Origin: Paraburkholderia sp. SOS3
GTDB lineage: Bacteria > Pseudomonadota > Gammaproteobacteria > Burkholderiales > Burkholderiaceae
NCBI RefSeq assembly: GCF_001922345.1
Contig: NZ_CP018812.1
Coordinates: 1,550,001-1,614,000 of the forward strand
DNA: 64,000 nt
Direction: 5' to 3'
Below the pieces are notes generated by a model. That model made no database searches and was not told the DNA's origin. It worked only from the letters and a program-made list of their open reading frames with translations. A program made the translations under genes and the position numbers. Every line of letters begins with the position of its first letter. Within the stretch, counting starts at the first letter, position 1. Of the stretch, positions 25,742 through 34,485 are shown one piece after another.

Positions 25742-27412
25742 ATGACGCACATGTTCGACGAAGGCCTTGGCCGCTGCGAAGCGAACTACGTGCCGCTCAC
25801 GCCGATCGATTTCATTGCGCGCGCCGCCGAGATTTACGGCGATCGCCCAGCCATCGTATACGCCGACGTGCGGCGCAACTGGCGCGAAACGCACGAGCGC
25901 GCATGCCGCCTCGCAAGCGCGCTGCAACGCGCGAACATCGGCCGCGGCGACACGGTGGCAGTGCTGCTGCCGAATATCCCCGCGATGATCGAAGCGCATT
26001 TCGGCGTGCCGATGGCCGGCGCCGTGCTTAATACCATCAATACGCGGCTCGATATCGCATCGATTCTTTTCATGCTGCGCCATGGCGAGGCGAAGTTGCT
26101 GATCGTCGATAACGAATTCGCCGAACTCACTCAGCGCGCCGCGCTCGAATTGCCGTCGCTGCGCATCGTCAGTGTCAGCGATACGCTGCCTGCCGATGCA
26201 CTCGCGTTTTCGCGTGCGACCGATTACGAAGCATTCCTGCTCGACGGCGACCCGCGCTTCGTCTGGACGCCGCCCGCCGACGAATGGGACGCGATCGCGC
26301 TGAACTACACGTCGGGAACGACGGGCGATCCGAAGGGCGTCGTCTATCACCACCGCGGCGCATATCTGAACGCGCTCAGCAATATTCTCGAATGGGACAT
26401 GCCGAAGCATGCCGTGTATTTGTGGACACTGCCGCTTTTCCACTGCAATGGCTGGTGTTTTCCGTGGACAATCGCGGCGCGCGCAGGTGTCAACGTCTGC
26501 CTGCGCAAGTTCGACGCGAAGACGGTGTTCGACCTGATTCGTCGCGAGCGCGTGACGCACTATTGCGGCGCGCCGATCGTGCAGAGCGCGCTCGCAAATG
26601 CACCTGCCGAATGGCGCCAGGGGATCACGCATCAGGTGTCGACGATGGTGGCAGGCGCACCGCCATCTCCCGCGGTCATTGCGCGAATGAAGGAAATCGG
26701 CTTCGATCTCACGCACGTCTACGGCTTGACCGAGGTGTATGGGCCCGCGTCTGTCTGCGCGAAGCAGCAGGGCTGGGACGCACTATGCGACGATGACCGC
26801 GCACGCATGAACGCGCGCCAGGGCGTGCGATATCACCTGCAGGCGGCCGCGGCCGTGCTCGATCCGCAAACGCTCGAACCGGTGCCGTGCGACGGCGCAA
26901 CGCATGGCGAGGTCATGTTTCGCGGCAATATCTGTATGAAGGGCTATTTGAAAAACCAGCACGCGACCGCGGAGGCATTCCGCGGCGGCTGGTTTCACAC
27001 CGGCGATATCGGCGTGCTGATGCCGGACGGCTACTTCCGCATTACCGACCGCAGCAAGGACATCATCATCTCGGGCGGCGAGAATATCTCGAGCATCGAA
27101 GTGGAAGACGCGCTGTACCGGCACCCGGCGGTGTCGGTGGCGGCGGTGGTCGCGATGCCCGATGCGAAGTGGGGCGAAGTGCCGTGTGCGTTTATCGAGC
27201 TCAAAGAGGGTGCGCGCGCCACAGCCGATGAGATGATCGCGCACTGCCGGATGCTGCTTGCGGGCTACAAGGTGCCTAAAGCCGTGTTTTTCGGTGAATT
27301 GCCGAAAACGTCTACCGGCAAGATCCAGAAGTTCGAACTGCGTGCACGCGTAAAATCGGCACACGCAATCGATGTTTCAAATCCCGTCACAGTCCCGCGC
27401 GGTGCGCGGTAA
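25742..27412 (+). CDS. AMP-forming acyl-CoA synthetase
   Basis: A 556-residue ANL-superfamily ligase which activates a carboxylic acid to acyl-CoA using ATP. P-loop YTSGTTGDPKG is near residue 188, then YGLTEVYGP near 332, the hinge RITDRSKDIIISGGENIS near 435, and the C-terminal Lys in LPKTSTGKIQKFELR near 525. Start at ATG 25742 has GAGGAGAG upstream; the longer frame lacks a ribosome site and crosses a poorly coding stretch. Short- to medium-chain fatty acid is likely by overall type. Its end overlaps the convergent LysE gene by 26 bases. Confidence 0.92.
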   Translation: MTHMFDEGLGRCEANYVPLTPIDFIARAAEIYGDRPAIVYADVRRNWRETHERACRLASALQRANIGRGDTVAVLLPNIPAMIEAHFGVPMAGAVLNTINTRLDIASILFMLRHGEAKLLIVDNEFAELTQRAALELPSLRIVSVSDTLPADALAFSRATDYEAFLLDGDPRFVWTPPADEWDAIALNYTSGTTGDPKGVVYHHRGAYLNALSNILEWDMPKHAVYLWTLPLFHCNGWCFPWTIAARAGVNVCLRKFDAKTVFDLIRRERVTHYCGAPIVQSALANAPAEWRQGITHQVSTMVAGAPPSPAVIARMKEIGFDLTHVYGLTEVYGPASVCAKQQGWDALCDDDRARMNARQGVRYHLQAAAAVLDPQTLEPVPCDGATHGEVMFRGNICMKGYLKNQHATAEAFRGGWFHTGDIGVLMPDGYFRITDRSKDIIISGGENISSIEVEDALYRHPAVSVAAVVAMPDAKWGEVPCAFIELKEGARATADEMIAHCRMLLAGYKVPKAVFFGELPKTSTGKIQKFELRARVKSAHAIDVSNPVTVPRGAR

Positions 27413-28025
27413 AAATCAGCCGCAGGCCGAGCGCCGCAATCGCCGTCGCGGCGAGGCGATCGATGCCCTTCTTCGCTTTCGCGTAAAGCTCGCGCGCGTG
27501 GCGGCTCGAAAAGAACACGGCAACGAGCGTGTACCAGCCGGCTTCGATCGCAAACACTGCAGGGGGCAGCACGGCATACGACCATGCCGGCGGGTGTTGC
27601 GGCAGCAGCGCGGCAAAGATACTGCCATAGAAAATCGCAGTTTTCGGATTGCTCAGTTGCGTAGAGAGACCGACCCAGAACGAGCGCCGCGTATCGCCGC
27701 GCGCGTCGGTCTTCATGCCGTCGAACGTGAGCGGCGCGGCCGCGCCGCGCCATATCTTCGACGCGATATAAATCAGATAAAGGCCGCCAGCGATTTTTAA
27801 GCTCACATATAGCCATTCGACCGCGGCCAATACCGTGTAAAGACCCAAAAGCGCGATGCCGCTAAAGAACACGCCGCCAATGCCCATCCCTAGTGCGGTA
27901 GCAAGGCCGTCGCGTCGCGACAGACCGATAGCGTTGCGTGCAACCACGAGAAAGCTGGGGCCGGGACTCATGGCGCCGATCAGCAGTGCGCCGAGGATCG
28001 CGGCGATGGCGGCTTGAGCGGTCAT
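27387..28025 (-). CDS. LysE-family translocator
   Basis: A 212-residue membrane protein with six predicted helices. SPGPSFLVVARNAIG is the LysE hallmark and STQLSNPKTAIFYGSIFAALLP the second motif. Start at ATG 28025 follows GGAGGACATTTT; the longer frame to 28205 has no ribosome site. It is convergent with the acyl-CoA synthetase and overlaps it, so read-through antisense transcription is possible. Confidence 0.9.
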   Translation of the reverse strand: MTAQAAIAAILGALLIGAMSPGPSFLVVARNAIGLSRRDGLATALGMGIGGVFFSGIALLGLYTVLAAVEWLYVSLKIAGGLYLIYIASKIWRGAAAPLTFDGMKTDARGDTRRSFWVGLSTQLSNPKTAIFYGSIFAALLPQHPPAWSYAVLPPAVFAIEAGWYTLVAVFFSSRHARELYAKAKKGIDRLAATAIAALGLRLIFTAHRAGL

Positions 28026-28244
28026 AAAATGTCCTCCGTGAGATGGTTTTGCTAAATCGCAATGCAGGCGCGATGACGCGACGAACAGGCTTGCACGATA
28101 GCATGTCCTCGACGGGCCGCCGCCGCAGCGCTGTGCAAAAGAATATTTTTTGCTCGGGTCAATAAAGAATTTATACCGGCGGAAAAACCGGCGCGCTGTC
28201 CGCAAACATCGAGCCGGCGCGGTTCTTGCCGTTGCACTGCACGA

Positions 28245-28526
28245 TTGTCCGTCACCTGGCGCTGCGTAAAATCAGTGTAGAATCGCAGGCAAATCAGAGA
28301 AGCGACCCGCGACGCACTGGGTTCCATCAGCGAACGCTCGCCACGGCCATGCCGCATATGATTCACGCACACCACTCATCTGACGCGCAAGGTAAATCGC
28401 GGGCGGGCATTCGCCGTCAATCAGGCTTGTTGGGTATGGCCGGTATTCCTGTATCGTCAGGGCCGCTTGCCTCGTCCGTCTGGTTCGTCTAAAGGCTTCG
28501 CTGAAATGGCGAAGCCTTTGTGTTTT
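28245..28526 (+). ncRNA. Candidate small RNA or leader RNA ahead of the H-NS-like gene
   Basis: TTGTCC (28245-28250) and TAAAAT (28267-28272) with a 16-bp spacer form a plausible promoter. No ORF with good codon use follows. The transcript would end at a strong hairpin, AAAGGCTTCGC / GCGAAGCCTTT (28491-28519) followed by GTGTTTT. Length would be about 245 nt. It ends 38 bases before the H-NS-like start, so it could also be an attenuated leader. Confidence 0.45.
28491..28526 (+). terminator. Intrinsic terminator upstream of the H-NS-like gene
   Basis: An 11-bp perfect stem AAAGGCTTCGC / GCGAAGCCTTT with a 7-nt loop and a T-rich tail. No protein gene ends here, so it must close a non-coding transcript. 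Confidence 0.8.
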
Positions 28527-28563
28527 ATAACGCGCGCAAATCGAGCCGCGATATCGATACTTT

Positions 28564-28818
28564 ATGAAAGAACGAGAGGAACATCGATTGTTCGACGCCG
28601 ACGGTGAGGCGCGCGACCGGCTGATCGTGTGGATCAGACGCCGCATGGAAGAGTACGGTATTTCAATCGAAGCGTTGGCCGCAGCGCTAACCGAAGATGC
28701 GGCGACTCCGAAATACCGCGACGCTTACGGCAACACATGGGACGGCAAGGGCGAACGCCCGGACTGGCTCACGCGCGCGATCAACGCGGGGCAGGATATC
28801 GAGCATTTTCGTTGTTAG
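28564..28818 (+). CDS. Short H-NS family DNA-binding protein
   Basis: An 84-residue protein. The C-terminal 35 residues, YRDAYGNTWDGKGERPDWLTRAI, form the H-NS DNA-binding domain with its TWDGKGERP AT-hook-like loop. The N-terminal 45 residues are a single charged helix, shorter than the two-part oligomerisation region of full H-NS, so it may form only dimers or act as a modulator of full-length H-NS. GAACGAGAGGAAC is within the start of the gene; the ribosome site before ATG is weak. Confidence 0.85.
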   Translation: MKEREEHRLFDADGEARDRLIVWIRRRMEEYGISIEALAAALTEDAATPKYRDAYGNTWDGKGERPDWLTRAINAGQDIEHFRC

Positions 28819-28832
28819 GCGGCTCGACGAAA

Positions 28833-28866
28833 AAAGCCCGCGAAAAAAAGCCCGCTTATGCGGGCT
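28833..28866 (-). terminator. Hairpin with T-runs on the minus strand
   Basis: AGCCCGC-TTAT-GCGGGCT at 28849-28866. On the minus strand it is followed by seven T and a second T-run. On the plus strand only As follow. A minus-strand terminator with no minus-strand protein gene to its right suggests an unannotated transcript in 28870-29120. Confidence 0.55.
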
Positions 28867-29120
28867 GAAAAAACTGCTAGGAGTTTCGTTGCGAGATGAC
28901 TCGCAGGCCGGACTTTACCGCCGCAATGTGAAAGCTGCGTGACTCTTCCGCTGCTTGCAATGGGGCGGACCGGACCCTGCATGTGACGCATTTGACAGGG
29001 CGCCTGTGAATGTTACGGTGCGCATGAGGTGGGTGGGGCGCCGATCGCGGAGGTCGGCGCGAGCGAACGCGCTGAGCGTTGGAGCTCCGTTGCCGGCGTG
29101 TCCGCATAAGCGAGGACAGT
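28867..29120. other. Intergenic region before the FAD/Fe-S dehydrogenase
   Basis: Roughly 250 bases with only poor ORFs. It would contain the promoter of the dehydrogenase gene and perhaps a short minus-strand RNA ending at the hairpin at 28849-28866. Confidence 0.4.
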
Positions 29121-32100
29121 GTGAATTCAAGCGAAGACCAGCTGATCGACGAAACTCCACGCGCGGCGCGCGCGCAACCGGCGAAGCCGTTTAGCGGCAG
29201 CGCCGCCCTGCTGCAGCGGCTCGAAGCCGATCTGCGCGGGCGCGTGCGAGGCGAAGTGCGCTTCGATCAGGGTTCGAAGGCGCTTTACGCAGCCGATGCG
29301 TCGAATTACCGGCAGGTGCCGATTGCCGTCGTCGTGCCGCAAGATATTGACGATCTGATCGCGACGATCGCCGCCTGCGAGCGCAACGACGTGCCGGTTC
29401 TGCCGCGCGGCGGCGGCACATCGCAGAGCGGGCAGTGCGTCAACGTCGCGGTCATTGCGGATGCGAGCAAATTCGTCAACCGCATCGTGTCGGTCGATCC
29501 GGCGGCACGCACGGCGATCGTCGAACCGGGCGTGGTCTGCGATTCGTTGCGCGACGCAGCCGAGCAACATGGCCTGACATTCGCGCCGGACCCGGCGACT
29601 CATAGCCGCTGCACGCTCGGCGGCATGATCGGCAACAATTCGTGCGGCGCGCACTCGGTCATGGCCGGCAAGACGGTCGAAAACATCGAAGCGCTCGAAG
29701 TGCTGACCTACGATGGCGCGCGTTTCTGGGTTGGCCCCACGTCCGAAGACGAACTCGCGCGCATCATTGCCGCGGGCGGTCGTCAGGGCGAGATCTATGC
29801 GGCGCTCAAAGCGCTGCGCGACCGGTACGCTGCGCAGATTCGCGCGAAATTCCCGCAAATAAAGCGCCGTGTCTCGGGCTTCAACCTCGATCAATTGTTG
29901 CCGGAGAACGGCTTTAACGTCGCGCGCGCACTCGTAGGAACCGAAGGCACGTGCGCTGTCACGCTGCAAGCGAAGGTGCGCCTCGTGCATAGTCCGGCGC
30001 AGCGCGTGATGCTGGTGGTCGGCTTCGACAATATTTACGTCGCGGCCGACGCCGTGCCGCATTTCATGCGCTTCAAGCCAATCGCGATCGAAGGACTCGA
30101 TCGTGTGATGATTCGCGGCTTGCAGGCGCGCGGCCTGAAGGCCGAGGAAATTGCGTTGCTGCCGCCGGGCGACGCGTGGGTCGTGCTCGAATTCGGCGCC
30201 GATACGCAGGAGGCCGCCGTGCACGCCGCACAGGAAGCGGCGCGTTATTTCGAAGCAGGGCAGGCCGGTCCCAATGTGTCGACGAAGCTGGTCGAGGCGC
30301 GCGCGCTGCAAAACAAGGTGTGGTCGATTCGCGAGACGGGTGCCTCGGCGGTCGCATTGACGATCGAGCCCGGCAGTCCCGATCCGGTGGTCGGCTGGGA
30401 GGACGCCGCTGTCGACCCGATGCGGCTCGGCGATTATCTGCGCGCATTTCAGGCGTTGGTCGACCGTTACGGCTACGAGACGTCGCTATATGGCCACTTC
30501 GGCGACGGCTGCGTGCATGCGCGCATCACATTCGACTTGCGCACGCACGAGAGCATCGGCCACTGGCGCGAATTTCTGCGCGAGGCGGCGCATCTGGTCG
30601 TCGAGTTCGGCGGCTCGCTGTCGGGCGAGCACGGAGACGGTCAGGCGAAGGCCGAGTTCCTGCCCGTGATGTATGGCGACGAACTGATGCAGGCGATGGA
30701 GCAGTTCAAGGCGATCTGGGATCCTCAGCACCGGATGAACCCGGGCAAGGTCGTGCATCCCTACCGCGCCGATGAGAACCTGCGCATGGGTCCGACGTAC
30801 AAGCCCGTCACGATACAAACGAAGCTCACGTTCGCGAGCCGCGAGGGCGATGGCTTCCGGCGTGCCGTCGAGCGCTGCATCGGCATGGGCAAATGCCGCT
30901 CGCTCGAAGGCGGCACGATGTGTCCGAGCTATCGCGCATCGCGCGAGGAAGCGTATTCGACGCGCGGCCGCGCACATCTGTTCTGGGAGATGCTGCAAGG
31001 CGAGACGATCAAAGGCGGCTGGCAAAGCGAAGAGATCAAGGAGGCGCTCGACACCTGCCTTGCGTGCAAGGGCTGTAAATCCGATTGCCCGACACATACC
31101 GATATGGCGTCGTATAAGGCCGAGTTCTTCTCGCATTACTACGAGAAGCATCGCCGTCCGCGGCAAGCATGGTTTATGGGGCGCATCGGCGAATGGGCGC
31201 CGTTTGCCGCGCGCGTCGCGCCGCTCGCGAATCTGATGACGTCGGCGCCGCTGATCGGCCCGATCGGCAAATGGGTCGCGGGCGTGGCACAGGCGCGCCG
31301 GTTGCCCGCATTCGCGCGACGCACGTACCGGCAGATCGCAGCGCAACAGCAGCAGAAGACGACCTCGAACGCAGCCGGCCATACAGGCAGCGCGCTCGAC
31401 GCGCGCGGTGCATCGGCAAATAAGGTCATTCTGTGGGTCGATACGTTCAACGACCATTTCACGCCCGAGATCGCCTCGGCGGCAGCCGATGTGCTGACGC
31501 GTCTCGGTTTCGAGGTCGTTCTGCCGAAGAAGCGCCTGTGTTGCGGCCGGCCGCTGTACGACTTTGGCCTGCTCGATCGCGCGCGCGAACTGCTCGTGAA
31601 CGTGCTCGACGATCTCGCCGACGACATTGCCGCCGGCGTACCGCTCGTCGGGCTCGAGCCCGGCTGCCTGTCGGTTTTCAAGGACGAATTGCTCAAACAG
31701 CTGCCCGACAGTGACGCAGCGCGGCGCCTGTCCGCGCAGACTTTCCTGTTCTCCGATTTCGTCGCGCGACAGCCGTTCGAGTGGCCGAAACTCGATGCGC
31801 AAGTCATCGTGCACGGTCATTGCCATCAGAAGACGCTGTTCGGCATGCAAGGCGACACGGCGCTACTCGAGCGCCTTGGCGTGCAGTGGAAGTTGCTCGA
31901 TACCGGTTGCTGTGGCATGGCGGGTTCGTTCGGTTTCAACGAAGCGCACTACGCAATGTCGGAGAAGATCGGCGAAGACAAGCTGTTCCCTGCCGTACGC
32001 GCGGCTTCGCAACAGACGATCGTCTTGACCAACGGCTTTAGCTGCCGCGAGCAGATCGAACATGGGACAGGCCGGCATGCGCTGCATATCGCGCAACTTG

Positions 32101-32165
32101 CGCAGCGGGCGCTCGCGCAAGGTTCGGCGCAAGCGAGTCGCGCGACGGCGGCGACCGCGGTCTAG
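29121..32165 (+). CDS. FAD-linked oxidase / Fe-S (CCG) fusion dehydrogenase, YdiJ-like
   Basis: A 1014-residue fusion like E. coli YdiJ (1018 residues, a D-2-hydroxy acid dehydrogenase). FAD_binding_4 domain first (VLPRGGGTSQSGQ, TLGGMIGNNSCGAHS), then FAD-oxidase C domain (HFGDGCVHARITF, GEHGDGQAKAEF). Next come two Fe-S Cys clusters (CIGMGKCRSLEGGTMC, CLACKGCKSDCP), then CCG repeats (RLCCGRPLYDFG, DTGCCGMAGSFGF). Start is GTG 29121 with CGAGGACA upstream. Likely substrate is a D-2-hydroxy acid such as D-2-hydroxyglutarate, D-lactate or glycolate. The XRE-cupin gene converges on it 28 bases away. Confidence 0.93.
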   Translation: MNSSEDQLIDETPRAARAQPAKPFSGSAALLQRLEADLRGRVRGEVRFDQGSKALYAADASNYRQVPIAVVVPQDIDDLIATIAACERNDVPVLPRGGGTSQSGQCVNVAVIADASKFVNRIVSVDPAARTAIVEPGVVCDSLRDAAEQHGLTFAPDPATHSRCTLGGMIGNNSCGAHSVMAGKTVENIEALEVLTYDGARFWVGPTSEDELARIIAAGGRQGEIYAALKALRDRYAAQIRAKFPQIKRRVSGFNLDQLLPENGFNVARALVGTEGTCAVTLQAKVRLVHSPAQRVMLVVGFDNIYVAADAVPHFMRFKPIAIEGLDRVMIRGLQARGLKAEEIALLPPGDAWVVLEFGADTQEAAVHAAQEAARYFEAGQAGPNVSTKLVEARALQNKVWSIRETGASAVALTIEPGSPDPVVGWEDAAVDPMRLGDYLRAFQALVDRYGYETSLYGHFGDGCVHARITFDLRTHESIGHWREFLREAAHLVVEFGGSLSGEHGDGQAKAEFLPVMYGDELMQAMEQFKAIWDPQHRMNPGKVVHPYRADENLRMGPTYKPVTIQTKLTFASREGDGFRRAVERCIGMGKCRSLEGGTMCPSYRASREEAYSTRGRAHLFWEMLQGETIKGGWQSEEIKEALDTCLACKGCKSDCPTHTDMASYKAEFFSHYYEKHRRPRQAWFMGRIGEWAPFAARVAPLANLMTSAPLIGPIGKWVAGVAQARRLPAFARRTYRQIAAQQQQKTTSNAAGHTGSALDARGASANKVILWVDTFNDHFTPEIASAAADVLTRLGFEVVLPKKRLCCGRPLYDFGLLDRARELLVNVLDDLADDIAAGVPLVGLEPGCLSVFKDELLKQLPDSDAARRLSAQTFLFSDFVARQPFEWPKLDAQVIVHGHCHQKTLFGMQGDTALLERLGVQWKLLDTGCCGMAGSFGFNEAHYAMSEKIGEDKLFPAVRAASQQTIVLTNGFSCREQIEHGTGRHALHIAQLAQRALAQGSAQASRATAATAV

Positions 32166-32192
32166 AGCAGTTGTGCGGAAACAGCCGGCCGG

Positions 32193-32822
32193 CTACTTTT
32201 TCCTGGCCGGTTCGGCGTTCGGCTGCACGAATTCGGCGCCCGTCGCCACCCACAGCACGTCGGCGTCCTCTTCGCTCGTCGACACCGCCGCGTGACCGGT
32301 ACGGCTATCGAAATAGATGCTGTCGCCAGCATTCAGATGCGTCGGTGCGTACAACTCCGAGTACAGGCACACGCTGCCGCTGATCACATAGAGAAACTCT
32401 TCGCCTTCGTGGCGGCCCCAATCGTCGAACGCATCGAGCGTGTGCGCGGAAATGCGGATGCGAAACGGCAGCATCGCCTTGTGGGCGAGATCCGTCGCCA
32501 GCAATTCCATCTGATAGCCGCGGTACGCGTGACGCTGCCCCCCATTCTTGCGCGTGACTGCACGGCGGCCGCCTGCGCCTGATTTCTGCGTCGCGCCGAA
32601 CAGGTCGGTCAGATCGATTTTGAGGCCGAGCACGATCTTTTGCAGCACGTCGAAGGTCGGCGACATCAGCCCGTTTTCCACTTTCGACAATGTGGAGCGC
32701 GACACGCCGCACAGGCGGCTCGCGTTTTCCAGCGTCAGATCGAGCGCGACCCGCGCGGCGCGCACGCGCCGGCCGAGGTCAGACGTCGCGGACTCGGCGG
32801 GTTTGGCGGAAGCGGTATCCAT
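32193..32822 (-). CDS. XRE-family regulator with cupin domain
   Basis: A 209-residue regulator. HTH_3 at residues 15-75 (LDLTLENASRLCGVSRSTLSKVENG) and a C-terminal cupin_2 barrel (DWGRHEGEEFLYVISGSVCLYSE...AGDSIYFDSRTGHA) that binds a small effector. Start at MDTASAKP by family length. It converges on the YdiJ-like gene, so control of that gene would need a site further away. Other targets are possible. Confidence 0.9.
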   Translation of the reverse strand: MDTASAKPAESATSDLGRRVRAARVALDLTLENASRLCGVSRSTLSKVENGLMSPTFDVLQKIVLGLKIDLTDLFGATQKSGAGGRRAVTRKNGGQRHAYRGYQMELLATDLAHKAMLPFRIRISAHTLDAFDDWGRHEGEEFLYVISGSVCLYSELYAPTHLNAGDSIYFDSRTGHAAVSTSEEDADVLWVATGAEFVQPNAEPARKK

Positions 32823-33318
32823 GTGCGTGGCGTGTGTGGGAGACGGTTGGCGGCGCACGATAGAGAGAGGTCGCCGTACGACTGCCGCATTGATCGGCTC
32901 AGGCGAGCGGCTCAGTCCATCGGCTCAGTACCGGTGCAATCGATCCGTCGTTGTTTCCGATAATAACATCCGAATTGCGAGCGGCTGGCGCGCGTGCCTC
33001 GAACCACGAATACAGGGGTTGCCAGCGAGCGCGCCGTGTTTCCCATCGGAAAACAGCGGACGCGCCGCTACATCGCGCAGATCATTCACACAACTGTCAC
33101 ACATGACGCGCGATGCGATTGCCGCCTTGCCGCGCTCTCAACAGGCAGCGAGGCCGACTATTCCGCCGAACGGCATTAATTGACTGCGGAGGTTCGTGTC
33201 GCCGCGCGCTCCTTCGCTACTGTGCTCGTTCAACCTGCCCAATAGGCTAAAAATGCACCTATGCGAGTTTGGTGCCGGAACCTGGCGGGACACGCCACCA
33301 AACTTGCATGGGGTGCAA
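32823..33318. other. Intergenic region without supported gene
   Basis: About 495 bases between the XRE-cupin gene and the OmpR-type gene (both leftward). It carries the promoter of the XRE-cupin gene. A TTCGT-N15-TTCGC pair at 33193-33217 is noted but has no downstream gene in the right direction. Confidence 0.45.
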
Positions 33319-34068
33319 TCAGAACGGATGGGCGACGACGGCTTCGCTGATTCTCGCAGACGCGACCGTGGCGGGCCGCGTTTTGACGAGGTCGAACACG
33401 TAGCCGATCGAATAGACGGTTTTGAGCTGGAGATTACTGTGCTCACCGAGCGACAGTTTGCTGCGGAGCTTGTAGATATGCTGCTCGATCGAACGGCTCG
33501 CGATGATCGCCTCCTTGCCCCAGACCGCGCGCGCAATCTGTTCGCGCGTGAGGAGCGTGCCGGCGTTCGCGAACAGCAGCCATGCGAGCGTCAGTTCGCG
33601 CGCGGTCAGCTTGATGTGCTGGCCGTTGATGCTGATCGCACTCGTCGAACGGTCGATCGTGTATTCGCCGAGCGAAATGCGGCTGTCGGAATGCGTGCCG
33701 CCGCCGTTCTTCGCGATCGTGCGGCGCGCACGCGCCAGCACTTCCTTTGCGCTCGGCGTGCCGACCGCTATCTCGTCGACGCCGGCGTCGAGCGCCTCGA
33801 TGATGCTGTCCGTGTCCCACGACTGGCCGATCATCATCACCGGCAGGTCGCGGCGGAAGTGGCAGGCGCGCCACGACAGCACGCCCCGGCCGGCGGCGAC
33901 GCTTCGGCCCGCGTCGAACAGCACGAGCGCCGCATCGTGACGTTCGAGAAAACGGATCAACGGAAGCTCGCTCGTAAAGCGGATGCAGCGGTAGTTGCCG
34001 TCCTCTTCGAATGCCTTGTCGATCTCGCGAAACAAGTGGTCGTTTTGTGTGTAAAAGGCAATCTGCAT
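33319..34068 (-). CDS. OmpR-type response regulator with degenerate receiver (HrpG-like by context)
   Basis: A 249-residue protein. The N-terminal receiver-like domain (1-115) has an Asp in VLFDAG but lacks the usual pair of acidic residues after beta-1, so phosphorylation is doubtful. The C-terminal winged helix reads LTARELTLAWLLFANAGTLLTREQIARAVWG...SIEQHIYKLRSKL. Start at MQIAFYTQ has CGGAG upstream. No histidine kinase is adjacent. It is divergent from an HrpB-like AraC regulator, as in the HrpG/HrpB cascade of Ralstonia. Confidence 0.8.
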   Translation of the reverse strand: MQIAFYTQNDHLFREIDKAFEEDGNYRCIRFTSELPLIRFLERHDAALVLFDAGRSVAAGRGVLSWRACHFRRDLPVMMIGQSWDTDSIIEALDAGVDEIAVGTPSAKEVLARARRTIAKNGGGTHSDSRISLGEYTIDRSTSAISINGQHIKLTARELTLAWLLFANAGTLLTREQIARAVWGKEAIIASRSIEQHIYKLRSKLSLGEHSNLQLKTVYSIGYVFDLVKTRPATVASARISEAVVAHPF

Positions 34069-34485
34069 GATTTCTCCGTAACGATCACCGCGCTTCGCAA
34101 TGAAGCGCAATCCACCCCGGCGGGTCAGGTCCATGGTCGTTGGCTACGAACGGTCGTCGCGTCGTGCTCTGTCCAACACAACACGCGATAGAGGGGGCGT
34201 ATTCCCACTTTGCATCCGAAAGCTGCACATCTGATCGCGCGAAGTGTTGCCTCACACGCAAAGCCGAAAGTTATTCGGCAAGCGTACGGAAAATGAAAGA
34301 AAGTGCCGGGAAGCGAACCTTCGAGGGTCGTCAATCCTCAACAATGCTCAAGTTCATGTAACGTGCGGGATTATTGAGAATCCCGGCCGACGATTTGGCT
34401 ACATTGGGTTCCGTTGCGGTGTTCGGGTTTGCCCGGGCACCCGGACGTTTGACACGTCCGCACAGAATCGCCAACGGAGCCCGCC
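34069..34485. promoter_or_regulatory. Divergent intergenic region OmpR-like / AraC-like
   Basis: About 417 bases, more AT-rich than the genes. A 7-bp inverted repeat CGGGATT-ATTGAG-AATCCCG at 34366-34385 lies about 100 bp before the AraC-type start and may be a regulator site. No gene supported. Confidence 0.45.

Noticed and set aside
28226..28492. 88-codon ORF across the candidate small RNA
   Set aside because: Rich in His/Ser/Arg with no domain and no ribosome site; promoter and terminator positions fit a non-coding RNA better.
33193..33217. TTCGT-N15-TTCGC, matching the PIP/hrpII box
   Set aside because: It points rightward but the only gene downstream is leftward, the -10 is at the wrong distance (25 instead of 30-32 bp), and TTCG is common in this genome, so a chance match is expected.
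33196..34191. 331-codon open frame opposite the OmpR-type regulator
   Set aside because: Antisense shadow; the leftward frame has a full winged-helix domain.
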